Assembly: GCF_002896965.1 (NCBI RefSeq) | Contig: NZ_LYMM01000051.1 | Span: 1-64,000, forward strand | DNA from: Novosphingobium guangzhouense | Lineage (GTDB): Bacteria; Pseudomonadota; Alphaproteobacteria; Sphingomonadales; Sphingomonadaceae | DNA length: 64,000 nucleotides | Direction of reading: 5' to 3' | In this document: positions 34,567 to 43,571 of the stretch, piece after piece | Position numbering within the stretch: position 1 is the first letter of the stretch | Layout: the number at the start of each line of letters is the position of its first letter | The notes under the pieces: generated by a model | Database searches by the model: none | Seen by the model: the letters and a program-made list of their open reading frames with translations, nothing else | What the model was told of the DNA's origin: nothing | Program-made: the position numbers and the translations under genes

Positions 34567-35745
34567 GTGGAACGCGTAAAGCGCATTGGGGACGTGGCCG
34601 AGATCATGCTCGACTACGTTGCGAACAAGAAAACCTTCCAGACCGATCGGCCGCTGCGCGTGCCCACCAGCAGCTATACCGACAAGGACCAGTTCAAGGC
34701 AGAAATGGAGCTGGTGTTCAAGCGCGTGCCGCTGATGCTGGCCTTCACTGCCGAAATCCCCAACCCCGGCGATTACAAGGCGATGGACGCGGTCGGCTCT
34801 CCGGTGCTGATCAACCGCGACAAGCAGGGCAAGGTGCGCGCATTCCTCAACGTCTGTTCGCATCGCGGCGCGCCGGTCGCACCCGACGGCAAGGGCAATT
34901 GTTCGCGCTTTACCTGCAAGTACCATTCGTGGACTTATGGCGCCGATGGCAAGCTGATCGGTATCGCGGAACCGGGCACTTTCGGCGAAGTCGACAAGAG
35001 CACGATGGGCCTGCGCGAACTGCCGTGCGAGGAACGCGGCGGCATGATCTTCGTATGCCTCACGCCCAACGCCCCGATGAACCTTGATCACTATTTCAAG
35101 GACTTCCTTGAAGATTTCGACGCGCTGGATTTCGCCAACTGGACCTATCTGGGCAACCGCACGATCCACGGCGCCAACTGGAAGATCGCATTCGACGGCT
35201 ATCTGGAAGGGTATCACTTCAAGTCGCTTCACCCCGAAACGATCTTTCCGCGCACCCTGTCCAACTGCACCCATTACGAAGGCTTCGGCCCGAACATCCG
35301 CATCGGCTTCCCGCAGCATTCGATCGCGGAACAGCTCAAGGACGTACCCCGCGAAGAGTGGGGCAACCGTGAGAATTACGGCTACGATTTCGTGCGAATC
35401 TTCTTCCCCAACGTGTCGATCTTCATCGCACCGGAGATCACGCAGGTCGCCCAGCTTTTCCCCGGACCGACGCCGGCCGAGAACCGCACCGTCCTGAACT
35501 ACCTGCGCCGCGATCCGATCCGCGACGATGCCGACCGCGAGGCGGTGGAAGGCGCGATGAACTTCTTCCGCGATGTGACTTATGAGGAAGACTACGTCAT
35601 CGGCCTGGAAATCCAGCGCGGTCTGGAATCCGGCGCCCATGATGACCTGACGTTCGGCAAGAACGAGCGCGGCAACCAGTATTTCCACGAATGGCTGAAC
35701 TGGTATCTGGCCGACGACGCATCACTGCCCGAACCGCAGATGTAG
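34567..35745 (+). CDS. Rieske non-haem iron oxygenase, alpha subunit
   Basis: 392 residues from a GTG with GGGAG six bases upstream. The Rieske [2Fe-2S] site is C97-x-H99 and C117-x2-H120. The mononuclear iron site has H217 and H222 within EGYHFKSLH; the position that usually holds the bridging aspartate is Glu214. A long C-terminal part (FFRDVTYEEDYVIGLEIQRGLES) completes the catalytic domain. The enzyme should add oxygen to an aromatic or alicyclic ring or oxidise a methyl or N-methyl group. No beta subunit, ferredoxin or reductase is adjacent; a Rieske ferredoxin lies at 63345-63704. Downstream TIM-barrel and EthD genes form one unit with it. Confidence 0.88.
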   Translation: MERVKRIGDVAEIMLDYVANKKTFQTDRPLRVPTSSYTDKDQFKAEMELVFKRVPLMLAFTAEIPNPGDYKAMDAVGSPVLINRDKQGKVRAFLNVCSHRGAPVAPDGKGNCSRFTCKYHSWTYGADGKLIGIAEPGTFGEVDKSTMGLRELPCEERGGMIFVCLTPNAPMNLDHYFKDFLEDFDALDFANWTYLGNRTIHGANWKIAFDGYLEGYHFKSLHPETIFPRTLSNCTHYEGFGPNIRIGFPQHSIAEQLKDVPREEWGNRENYGYDFVRIFFPNVSIFIAPEITQVAQLFPGPTPAENRTVLNYLRRDPIRDDADREAVEGAMNFFRDVTYEEDYVIGLEIQRGLESGAHDDLTFGKNERGNQYFHEWLNWYLADDASLPEPQM

Positions 35746-35804
35746 CCCGGTTCCGCCTCGGTTCGATCGGGGCGGAGATGCTGCACATTTCAGGAGACAA
35801 CGCG

Positions 35805-36593
35805 GTGCACAAACTATCCCTCGCCTCCGGGGTTCTGCCGGAATTCGGCGCGGTCGACGTCATCGAGGCCGCTGCTTCGGCCGGGTTCGACGCCGTTGGG
35901 ATCTGGGTCGATCCGCTTGAATGGACGGCGCAGCATACCCGCGATGCGCGTGCAGCATTGGCGCGCACCGGCCTGCCCGTTCTTGACGTCGAAGTGGTCT
36001 GGATCCGGCCTGACACCACGCTGGACGATCACCGCAAGGTGATCGACGTGGGCGCAGAACTTGGTGCCGCGAACGTGCTATGCGTATCGTCCCATGAAGA
36101 GGGGGAGACGGTGGAACGTCTTGCCGCCCTGTGCCGCCATGCCGAAGGTTCGGGCATGCGCGTCGCCCTGGAATTCGGCATATTCACAGAAGTCAGGGAT
36201 CTCACACAGGCCCTTGGCATACTCGACCGGGTCGGGCATCCGCTGGGCGCGGTTCTGATCGATCCGATCCACGCCGACCGATCGGGCACCACCGTGGACC
36301 AGATCGCCGCGATCGATCCGGCGCTGTTGCCCTATGCACAGTTCTGCGACGCGCGCGCAGAACGGCCCGATCCGGCAGACTTCGACGCGATCATCGCCGA
36401 CGCCATCGACTTGCGCGAACTGCCGGGTGAAGGCGCGCTGCCTCTGGCCGCCATGCTGCAGGCTTTGCCGCAGCATATCCCGCTCTCGCTCGAACTGCGC
36501 AGCGCCGCATTGCGCGATGCGTTCTCGCACCCGGTGCTACGTGCGCGGGCTGTGCTGGACGGGATGCGCAACTGGATGGGCGTGCTGGCATGA
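35805..36593 (+). CDS. Sugar phosphate isomerase/epimerase-like TIM-barrel protein
   Basis: 262 residues from a GTG with AGGAG eight bases upstream; earlier in-frame starts overlap the oxygenase. The family pattern (LSLASGVLPEFGAVDVIEAAASAGFDAVGIW, then VLDVEVVWIRP, GAANVLCVSS, VALEFGIF, GAVLIDPIH) fits the AP-endonuclease-2 / xylose-isomerase-like barrel. Members isomerise sugars, or act as lyases and decarboxylating enzymes in catabolic clusters. Metal ligands are plausible at the glutamate of LEFGIF and the aspartate of IDPIH. The gene overlaps EthD by four bases. Confidence 0.8.
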   Translation: MHKLSLASGVLPEFGAVDVIEAAASAGFDAVGIWVDPLEWTAQHTRDARAALARTGLPVLDVEVVWIRPDTTLDDHRKVIDVGAELGAANVLCVSSHEEGETVERLAALCRHAEGSGMRVALEFGIFTEVRDLTQALGILDRVGHPLGAVLIDPIHADRSGTTVDQIAAIDPALLPYAQFCDARAERPDPADFDAIIADAIDLRELPGEGALPLAAMLQALPQHIPLSLELRSAALRDAFSHPVLRARAVLDGMRNWMGVLA

Positions 36594-36976
36594 CCGTGAC
36601 CGTTATCACTCTGCTCAAGCGGCGCGAAGGCATGAGCGTCGCGCATTTCCGCGCCTATTACGAAAGCAGTCACCGGCTGATCGGCGAAAAGGTGCTGGCC
36701 GGCTACGCCACCCGCTACGTGCGGCGGTTCCTGTCCCCGATGGACGGGGCGGAGCAGTCGTTTGACTATGACGTTGTTATGGAGATCGATTTTCCCAACG
36801 ACGCCGCCCGCATCGCCTGCTTTACCGCGCTGGCCGACCCGGAAACGCAGGCGATGATCGGCGAGGACGAGGAAAAGCTGTTCGACCGCAGCCGGATCCG
36901 CGCCTTCACGGTGACCGAATGCGAATCCGCGATGGCGCCCCTAATGACGCACCATCGCTCCACCATCCACCCATAG
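36590..36976 (+). CDS. EthD-domain protein
   Basis: 128 residues; ATG overlaps the stop of the TIM-barrel gene. The dimeric alpha/beta-barrel EthD signature is present: TVITLLKRREGMSVAHFRAYYESSH, then YVRRFL and FDYDVVMEIDF. EthD-fold proteins include small ether- or hydroxy-processing enzymes and dehydratases in aromatic pathways; a catalytic role here is open. Its last 36 bases overlap the 3' end of the SDR gene on the other strand. Confidence 0.82.
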   Translation: MTVTVITLLKRREGMSVAHFRAYYESSHRLIGEKVLAGYATRYVRRFLSPMDGAEQSFDYDVVMEIDFPNDAARIACFTALADPETQAMIGEDEEKLFDRSRIRAFTVTECESAMAPLMTHHRSTIHP

Positions 36977-37654
36977 GCCGTGCCCCGAAACGAAGCGCGC
37001 GTCGTCACTGCACAGAAAGGCGACCACATCGGCGATATCGCGCGGCTGTCCAAGGCGGCGCAGCGGTGCCTTGGCTTCCCAGAACGTGCGATATTCCGGC
37101 ATCTGATCGAACGCGGGCGCGGTCATCGGCGTGTCGATGGCGCCGGGTTGCACGCAAGTGGCCGTAACGCCGAAAGGGCCCAGCTCCGCCGCGACAGACT
37201 TGGTGAAGCCCAGCACCGCATGTTTCGAGGCGGAATAAGCGCAAAGCCCCTCATCGCCGTATGTCGAAGTGGTCGAACCGATGGTGACGATGCGCCCTGC
37301 CCCATGCGCCTTGAGATGGGGCGTCGCCTCCCGCACCAGCCGGAACACCGCGATGAGGTTCACATCAAGAACCCGCTGGAAATAGGCGTCATCATGACCT
37401 TCAAGCGGATGAAACGCGCTTATCCCGGCGCACGGCACCACGGTATCCAGCCCTCCCATACGCTCCACCGCCGCTGCGACCAGCCGGGCATTGGCATCCG
37501 CTATCGTCAGATCGGCTACGAAATCCACATCGCCCTGGATATCGGCAGTGAAGACCTGCGCCCCGTCCGCCGCCAGCCTTTGTGCAACCGCAGCACCGAT
37601 CCCCGATGCCGCCCCGGTGACGACGGCCCGGCGGCCCTGCAGCCTGCCCGTCAT
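36941..37654 (-). CDS. SDR-family oxidoreductase
   Basis: 237 residues. Classical TGAASGIGAAVAQRL cofactor loop, DLTIADAN, PCAGIS (NAG variant), the serine in IVTIGSTTS and YSASKHAVLGF as YxxxK. The ATG shares four bases with the stop of the MDR gene upstream, so the pair is co-translated. Its 3' end overlaps the EthD gene tail to tail. Confidence 0.88.
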   Translation of the reverse strand: MTGRLQGRRAVVTGAASGIGAAVAQRLAADGAQVFTADIQGDVDFVADLTIADANARLVAAAVERMGGLDTVVPCAGISAFHPLEGHDDAYFQRVLDVNLIAVFRLVREATPHLKAHGAGRIVTIGSTTSTYGDEGLCAYSASKHAVLGFTKSVAAELGPFGVTATCVQPGAIDTPMTAPAFDQMPEYRTFWEAKAPLRRLGQPRDIADVVAFLCSDDARFVSGHGLWVDGGAMVRH

Positions 37655-38664
37655 GCGATCTTCAACACCAGCTTGCCGGTATTCGCCCCGGAGAACAGGC
37701 GCATGAACGCCGGATAGGCGTTCTCCAGCCCTTCTTGAACGTCCTCATCCGCTCGGAGCTTTCCTTCCGCCAGCCAACGCGCCATCTGGGCCCCGCCCTC
37801 TGCAAAACGATGCGCATAGTCCGCGATCAGGAAGCCGTGGATCGTCGCGCGCCGCGCAAGGATCTGCCACAAGTTACGAAGACCAAGCTTATCCGGCGAA
37901 TTGTATTCCGCGATAAGACCGCACAGGACGATCCGGGCGTGATGCGCCAGCGTGAAGACTTCCGCCTCCAGCACAGAGCCTCCGACATTCTCGAACACCA
38001 CGTTGACCCCATCGGGCGCAGCCGCGGCGATCTCTGCAACCAGGGTGGCGTGGTCCTTGCCCTTGTAGTCGATCGCCGCATCGAAGCCGTAGTCTTCGAT
38101 CAGGCGGCGGCATTTCTGCTCACCGCCCGCGATACCCACCACCCGGCAGCCCATGATCCGGCCTATCTGGCCCACGGCCGAGCCGACCGCCCCTGCCGCG
38201 CCTGAAACCAGCAGCGTTTCGCCCGGCTGCGGCTTTGCCACTTCGGTAAGCCCGAAATAGGCGGTCAGCCCCACCGCGCCCAGCGCGGACAAGAAGTTGG
38301 AGGGAGTGGCAACGGCAGTGACATCGATCGGCATCGTGAAGCCGCCCGGCATGGCCACCGAATAATCTTCCAGCGCGTTAAGCCCCATTACCCACTGGCC
38401 TGCCGCGAAGTCCGAGTTGTCCGACGCATGGACCACGCCCACCGTCGTCGCCCGTACCGGATCGCCAAGCGGGATCGGCGGCATGTAGCTTTCCACGTCA
38501 TCCATCCAGCCGCGCTGCGCCGGATCGAGCGATGCATAGTGGTTGCGCACCACGATCCCGCCGGGCGGCGGCGTGGGAATAGCCTCGCTCACCAGCATGA
38601 AATCATCGGGAACGGGGGTTCCTTCGGGTCTGCGGGCGAGCAGGAAACGCCGATTCTCGGCCAT
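37651..38664 (-). CDS. MDR-family NADP-dependent oxidoreductase (double-bond reductase-like)
   Basis: 337 residues from MAENRRFLLARRPEG; GAGGAG nine bases upstream. It lacks the zinc ligands of alcohol dehydrogenases and follows the YfmJ/curcumin reductase/prostaglandin reductase pattern: DPAQRGWMDD, GLTAYFGL, LVSGAAGAVGSAVGQIGRIMGCRVVGIAGG and FENVGG. These enzymes use NADPH to reduce an activated C=C or related bond. It is the first gene of a two-gene unit with an SDR and is divergent from a TonB-dependent receptor. Two similar genes lie at 42412-43419 and 63719-64000. Confidence 0.88.
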   Translation of the reverse strand: MAENRRFLLARRPEGTPVPDDFMLVSEAIPTPPPGGIVVRNHYASLDPAQRGWMDDVESYMPPIPLGDPVRATTVGVVHASDNSDFAAGQWVMGLNALEDYSVAMPGGFTMPIDVTAVATPSNFLSALGAVGLTAYFGLTEVAKPQPGETLLVSGAAGAVGSAVGQIGRIMGCRVVGIAGGEQKCRRLIEDYGFDAAIDYKGKDHATLVAEIAAAAPDGVNVVFENVGGSVLEAEVFTLAHHARIVLCGLIAEYNSPDKLGLRNLWQILARRATIHGFLIADYAHRFAEGGAQMARWLAEGKLRADEDVQEGLENAYPAFMRLFSGANTGKLVLKIA

Positions 38665-38821
38665 GGCATCGATCTCCTCTGTTTGCATGACTGGTCCGAT
38701 TTCGGACGCGATGCCGCACCTGTGCAAATCGACAGGTAGGGCCAGCGGCCATCCGATGCATAGTACACGGCGGAAGACGGCCAAATGCACAGATTCACGG
38801 CCGCACCGGGAGGATAGACTG

Positions 38822-41152
38822 ATGGTATCCGCACATGTTCGCGGAGCGCGGAGCAGCGCGCTCTTCAAACTCGCCCTCGCAACCAGCGCCCTGACCAGCA
38901 TTTCCGCGCCCGTGCTGGCGCAGAGCGCGGCACCCACGCCGCAGGCGGCCGACACGGCAGTCGTCGATCCGAACGAGATCATCGTTTCGGCCCGCCGCCG
39001 CTCGGAAACGCTGCAGGAAACGCCGATCGCCATCACCGCCGTCAGCGCTGCGATGCTGGAAAACAAAGCCTCGGCCAACATCGGCGACCTTCAGGGTGCA
39101 GCGCCGGGCCTGCTCATCACCCAGCAGAATTCGGGCGCGCAAGCGGCCAACATCTCTATTCGCGGCCTGACGTATGCCGACGTCGAGAAGTCTCAGACCC
39201 CGACAGTGGGCGTCGTCGTCGACGGCGTGACGATCGGCACCAGCACCGGCCAGTTGCAGGACGCTTTCGACATCGCCCAGATCGAAGTGCTGCGCGGCCC
39301 GCAGGGCACCCTGTTCGGCGCCAACACCATCGGCGGCGTCATCAACATCACCCGCTCCAAGCCGACCATGGAACCGGGCGGCAAGGCCGAATTCACCTTC
39401 GGCCGCTGGGCCACCTGGGCGGGCAAGGCCATCGTCAATTACGGCGACGGCGAAACCTGGGGCATCAAGGGGTGGTACTTCCACAACGAATCCGATGGAT
39501 TCTACCACAATGCCATCACCGGCAAGAGTGGGGGCGGCAGCAATTCCGATGCTTATGGTGCCAGCCTGCTGTTCGAACCCGCCGGCTCGGGCTTTGACGC
39601 CCAGCTTTCGGTCGAGAACGTGGTGCAGGAATTCGAACCGGTCGTCAGCAACCTGACCAACAGCACCGAAGCCTTCTGCGCGCTGATCCCCGCCAACGAA
39701 TGCGGCCGCAACAACACGACCGACCTCTACACGATCTTCACGCTCCCCGCGAAGAGCAAGTACCGCGCGCCCAACGCGACGCTGCAGATGAATTACGATC
39801 TTGGCGGCATCAAGCTGACATCGATCACCGGCTGGCGCCACAGCAAGGAAGAGCAGACGCAGGACTTCGACGGATCATCCAGTGACCTGTATTATGTCGA
39901 CCGTCGCCAGCGTTATACCCAGTGGAGCCAGGAACTGCGCGCCGCCGGCAACCTGTTCACCGGCTTCGACTATGTGGTCGGGGGCTACTACTTCCACTCC
40001 AAGTACAATCTGACGCAGTGGACGCGCTTCTTCGGCTTCGATCCCTCAACTCCGCCGATGGAGTTCGACACCAACGCCCAGACCAACATCGGAAAGACCA
40101 CCAGCTACGCGTTCTTCGGGGACTTCAACTGGGCCTTCGCGGACAAGTGGCGCCTCTCGTTCGGCGGGCGCTGGAGCCATGACAACAAGAAGCTGACCAA
40201 CAGCTTCGCCACGCAGGGGCTGATCGGCACGGGAGACGCGAACTTCACCAAGTTCACGCCCAAGATCGGCCTCGACTGGCGGCCAAGCCCCGATACGATG
40301 CTCTATGCCAGCTGGTCTCGCGGGTATCGTTCGGGCGGATTCAGCCCCCGTGCCGCAACGGCCGATACCGCCAGCACGCCCTTCCAGCCGGAGACGGTCG
40401 ATGCCTATGAAATCGGCGCCAAGCTTGCCCTGTTCGACCGCAGGCTGGAACTGAACCTTGCCGGCTATATCTCCGACTACAAGGACATGCAGCAGAACCT
40501 GACCGTACCCGGCGGGCCGCTGGGCAACCAGACGATCACCGGCAACGTTCCGGGGGGCGCGATGATCAAGGGGATCGAGGCCGACGCAACCCTGCGCATC
40601 ACGCCCGAATTGCGCATCACCGCCTCTACCGCCTACATGAAGTCGAATTTCCGCAACTTCATCACCTGCGGTGCCTATGCGGCAGGAACAGCGGCTGCGA
40701 ACGACTGCGGCACCGGGCTGGTGCCCTTCAACTACTCCGCCAACCGGCTGATCTACGCGCCCAAGTTCACCGCTTCGGTCAATGCCGATTACGAAGTGCC
40801 GACCAGCTTCGGCAAGGTCGTGGCAACCGCAGGCTGGCGCCACATCAGCCCATATGACGAGCAGATCTCGCAAGGCTCGCTCACTCCGACGCTGGACGGC
40901 GCGGGGGATGTGACCGCCGTGACCGTCAACGGCAACGATCCGCGCGTGCGCACCACCACGCAGGATCTCGTCGACGCCAGCCTGACCGTGAACTTCGATG
41001 TCGGTGACAAGGAAGTCTACTTCCGCGTCTTCGGCCGCAACCTCGCCAATGAGAAGACGACGACGCACGCCTTCACCGTGGCCGGGCTGTTCTCGTTCGG
41101 CATGGCGCTGGAACCGCGCACTTACGGGGCCACGGTCGGCGTGAAATTCTGA
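38822..41152 (+). CDS. TonB-dependent receptor
   Basis: 776 residues; GGGAGG eight bases upstream fixes the ATG. Signal peptide ends near PVLAQ, TonB box-like EIIVSARRR, then the plug (ETPIAITAVSAAMLENK, IGDLQGAAPGLLI, VLRGPQGTLFGANTIGGVINI) and the barrel ending YGATVGVKF. No STN domain. The pattern is that of the sphingomonad receptors placed inside catabolic clusters, likely bringing in the substrate of the neighbouring pathway. Head-to-head with the MDR/SDR unit. Confidence 0.92.
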   Translation: MVSAHVRGARSSALFKLALATSALTSISAPVLAQSAAPTPQAADTAVVDPNEIIVSARRRSETLQETPIAITAVSAAMLENKASANIGDLQGAAPGLLITQQNSGAQAANISIRGLTYADVEKSQTPTVGVVVDGVTIGTSTGQLQDAFDIAQIEVLRGPQGTLFGANTIGGVINITRSKPTMEPGGKAEFTFGRWATWAGKAIVNYGDGETWGIKGWYFHNESDGFYHNAITGKSGGGSNSDAYGASLLFEPAGSGFDAQLSVENVVQEFEPVVSNLTNSTEAFCALIPANECGRNNTTDLYTIFTLPAKSKYRAPNATLQMNYDLGGIKLTSITGWRHSKEEQTQDFDGSSSDLYYVDRRQRYTQWSQELRAAGNLFTGFDYVVGGYYFHSKYNLTQWTRFFGFDPSTPPMEFDTNAQTNIGKTTSYAFFGDFNWAFADKWRLSFGGRWSHDNKKLTNSFATQGLIGTGDANFTKFTPKIGLDWRPSPDTMLYASWSRGYRSGGFSPRAATADTASTPFQPETVDAYEIGAKLALFDRRLELNLAGYISDYKDMQQNLTVPGGPLGNQTITGNVPGGAMIKGIEADATLRITPELRITASTAYMKSNFRNFITCGAYAAGTAAANDCGTGLVPFNYSANRLIYAPKFTASVNADYEVPTSFGKVVATAGWRHISPYDEQISQGSLTPTLDGAGDVTAVTVNGNDPRVRTTTQDLVDASLTVNFDVGDKEVYFRVFGRNLANEKTTTHAFTVAGLFSFGMALEPRTYGATVGVKF

Positions 41153-41180
41153 TTTTGGATCAGCCCCCTGGGGCGCAATC

Positions 41181-41217
41181 GGGGTGTTCGGCGATTACCG
41201 TCGGACACCCCCTGTTT
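41181..41217 (+). terminator. Hairpin terminator after the TonB receptor
   Basis: GGGGTGT pairs with ACACCCC around an inner CGG/CCG stem and is followed by TGTTTT. The next SDR gene starts 17 bases later on the same strand, so this may attenuate rather than end transcription. Confidence 0.55.
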
Positions 41218-41233
41218 TGATGGAGTAAGGACG

Positions 41234-41998
41234 ATGGGCCGTCTCGAAGGCAAGATCACTCTCGTAACCGGCGCGGGCAACCCGCGTGGCCTGGGCGCTG
41301 CGACGGCGCACCGCTTCGCGCAGGAAGGGGCCTACGTCTACGTCACCGACCTCAGGCTGGAAGATGCCGAAAGCGTCGCCGCCGCGATCCGCGAGGAAGG
41401 CGGCACGGCCGAAGCGGTCGCGCAGGATGTCACCAGCGAAGCGTCATGGGACAGCCTTCTCTCCGCCATCAAGCAGGGTCATGGCCGCCTTGACGTGCTG
41501 GTCAACAACGCCGGCATCGCCATCCTGAAATCGCTGGCCGAACTGACCGCAGCCGATTGGGAAAAGCAGAACAAGGTCAATCTCGACAGCGTGTTCTACG
41601 GCACCCAGCGCGCGGTCGCACTGATGCGCAAGGTTGGACACGGGGGCTCTATCGTGAACCTGTCTTCGATCGGCGGGCTGGTGGGCGTGCCGATGTGCGG
41701 CGCCTACGCGGCGGCAAAGGGCGGCGTGCGCCTGCTTTCCAAGGTGGTGGCAATGGAATGCGCTGCCGAGAACATCCGCTGCAATTCGGTCCACCCCGGC
41801 ATGATCGAAACCGCGATGCAGGACGTTGCCCGCCGCGATAACCCGGATGGCTTCAAGGAAATCGTATCGGGCATCCCCATGAAGCGCATGGGCACGCCGA
41901 TGGATATCGCCAACATGAACCTGTTCCTCGCCAGCGACGAGGCGAATTACATCACCGGCTGCGAATTCGTGGTCGATGGCGGCGTTACCGCAATGTGA
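41234..41998 (+). CDS. SDR-family oxidoreductase
   Basis: 254 residues. TGAGNPRGLGAATAHRF cofactor loop, LVNNAGIAI, the serine in IVNLSSIGG, YAAAKGGVRLL and PGMIETAM. A classical NAD(P)-dependent alcohol/ketone enzyme, probably a ring-alcohol or steroid-type dehydrogenase in this pathway. The upstream hairpin may tune its level relative to the receptor. A small conserved-hypothetical gene follows. Confidence 0.88.
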   Translation: MGRLEGKITLVTGAGNPRGLGAATAHRFAQEGAYVYVTDLRLEDAESVAAAIREEGGTAEAVAQDVTSEASWDSLLSAIKQGHGRLDVLVNNAGIAILKSLAELTAADWEKQNKVNLDSVFYGTQRAVALMRKVGHGGSIVNLSSIGGLVGVPMCGAYAAAKGGVRLLSKVVAMECAAENIRCNSVHPGMIETAMQDVARRDNPDGFKEIVSGIPMKRMGTPMDIANMNLFLASDEANYITGCEFVVDGGVTAM

Positions 41999-42072
41999 TG
42001 CCGGTTCCTCTCCGGGCATCTTCTGGGGAGGAAATGGTTGCGGTCCGGCCGGTCCGGTTCTACAGCCGGGCC

Positions 42073-42411
42073 ATGGCCAAAGCAGACCGTCTCGAACGCC
42101 TGGACACCCGCCGCGCGGACCTTGAAACCGATTACCGCGAAGCGCTGGTTGCTGCGCTCAAGGTCTGTGCAGCGGGCAAGTGGGGCCTTTTCGACCACAA
42201 CGCCGACCGCACCGCACGCGCCGCCGTGGCCCCGACGATCGCCGAACTGACCGAACTGGCCGAAGAGATCGACGCCGCGCGCGAACAGCTGTTCATGGAG
42301 CCCTTTGAACTGCATCAGGAATTCCTGCGCCAGCGCGGCCCGGTGGATTCGCAAGCCGTGGGCGAGCCCAAGCAGGCCCGCGCATGGCTTGAACGGCTCG
42401 GCGCGGCCTGA
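42073..42411 (+). CDS. Small helical protein of unknown function
   Basis: 112 residues from MAKADRLERLDTRRADLE; ATG at 42034 (ATGGTTGCG, after GGGAGGAA at two bases) is the alternative. The protein is almost all helix and charged (DYREALVAALKVCAAGKWGLFDHN, IAELTELAEEIDAAREQL). AGKWGLFDHN recalls small uncharacterised proteins that occur beside SDR genes in sphingomonads, from memory only. It ends one base before the convergent MDR gene ends. Confidence 0.65.
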   Translation: MAKADRLERLDTRRADLETDYREALVAALKVCAAGKWGLFDHNADRTARAAVAPTIAELTELAEEIDAAREQLFMEPFELHQEFLRQRGPVDSQAVGEPKQARAWLERLGAA

Positions 42412-43419
42412 TCACAGCTTGACGACCACCTTGCCGATGTTCTTGCCGGTCAGCATCCGCTCATAGGCCGCAAGGACATTCTCCAGCCCCGCCGTCTCGT
42501 CGAAGCGCACCTCCAGCTTGCCCTCGTCCAGCCAGGTGCGAAGCTGAGGCATGAACTCCGCCCCGCGTTCAAGGAAGTCCGGGATGAAGAAGCCCTCGAT
42601 CCGCAGGCGCCGCATCAGCACCTGATCGAACTTTGCAGGCCCCGGCATCGGCGCATCGGTGTCATAACCTGCTACCATACCGCAGACCGCGACGCGCCCG
42701 TAATGCGCCATGTTGCCCAGCACCGCGTCGAGAATCGGGCCACCGACGTTGTCGAAAAAGGCATTCACGCCGCCCGGCACGGCAGCCAGCCGCGCGCTCA
42801 CGTCCTCGGCCCGATAGTCGATCGCCATGTCGACGCCGACCTCGTCGGTCAGGTAGCGGCACTTGTCTGCCCCGCCCGCGATCCCGATCACTTTCGCACC
42901 CAGGTTGCGGCCGACCTGACATGCAAGGCTGCCCGTTGCACCTGCGGCGGCTGACACGACCAGCCATTCGCCCGGCTTGACCGCCGCGACTTCCCTGACG
43001 CCGACATAGGCCGTCCACGCATTCATGCCCAATGCGCCAAAGTGCTGGCGCGGGTCTGCGACGTTCGCGTCCACCACCTCCAGCCCCGTCAGCGCCGGAA
43101 CCACCGTGGCGACGTCTGCCCATTGCCCGAAGCCGCGCACCAGCGCACCAACAGGGTAAGCGGCATTCGCGCTCTCGATCACGCAGCCCAGCACCAGTCC
43201 GACCATCTTCGATCCCAGCGGCAGCGGCGGCTGATAACCGTCTGTACGCGGGCTCATCCACATACGGGTTCCGGCATCCATCGACAGCCATTCGACCGCG
43301 ATGCGCACTTCGCCTTCGGCCAGTGGTGTGCATTCTTCTTCCTGCAGGCTCAGGAAGCGAGCGAAATCGGTGTTCCCCTCGGGATGGCGATCCAGTCGCC
43401 AGAAACGGCAGCGCGTCAA
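42412..43419 (-). CDS. MDR-family NADP-dependent oxidoreductase (second copy)
   Basis: 335 residues from a TTG with GGAGGAGA six bases upstream; this start gives LTRCRFWRLDRHPEG, and the longer arginine-rich extension is rejected. Pattern MDAGTRMWM, GMNAWTAYVG, VVSAAAGATGSLACQVGRNLGAKVIGIAGG and FDNVGGPILDAVL belongs to the zinc-free double-bond reductase group, like the copy at 37651-38664 but clearly diverged. Divergent from a TonB-dependent receptor, the same arrangement as its paralogue. Confidence 0.88.
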   Translation of the reverse strand: MTRCRFWRLDRHPEGNTDFARFLSLQEEECTPLAEGEVRIAVEWLSMDAGTRMWMSPRTDGYQPPLPLGSKMVGLVLGCVIESANAAYPVGALVRGFGQWADVATVVPALTGLEVVDANVADPRQHFGALGMNAWTAYVGVREVAAVKPGEWLVVSAAAGATGSLACQVGRNLGAKVIGIAGGADKCRYLTDEVGVDMAIDYRAEDVSARLAAVPGGVNAFFDNVGGPILDAVLGNMAHYGRVAVCGMVAGYDTDAPMPGPAKFDQVLMRRLRIEGFFIPDFLERGAEFMPQLRTWLDEGKLEVRFDETAGLENVLAAYERMLTGKNIGKVVVKL

Positions 43420-43474
43420 TTCAGGTCTCCTCCGGCGGACCCTCGCCCGGCGGCTCGCAGAGGCCACCTGTCCA

Positions 43475-43494
43475 AACTGATAGGACTATCCGTT
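43475..43494. promoter_or_regulatory. 20-bp operator-like inverted repeat between MDR and receptor genes
   Basis: AACTGATAG and CTATCCGTT form nine-base arms with one mismatch around GA. The size and symmetry suit a TetR- or GntR-type site in the 152-base divergent region. Confidence 0.4.
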
Positions 43495-43571
43495 TGCACA
43501 GGGCTCTCACGCACGGGGACGGGTCTAACCAGCCGGAAAGAACGATTACAAAATTACGGGAGGTTTCTGAA

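Noticed and set aside
34456..35688. N-terminal extension of the acyl-CoA ligase frame
   Set aside because: It is antisense to the Rieske oxygenase and has no ligase-like sequence before 34455.
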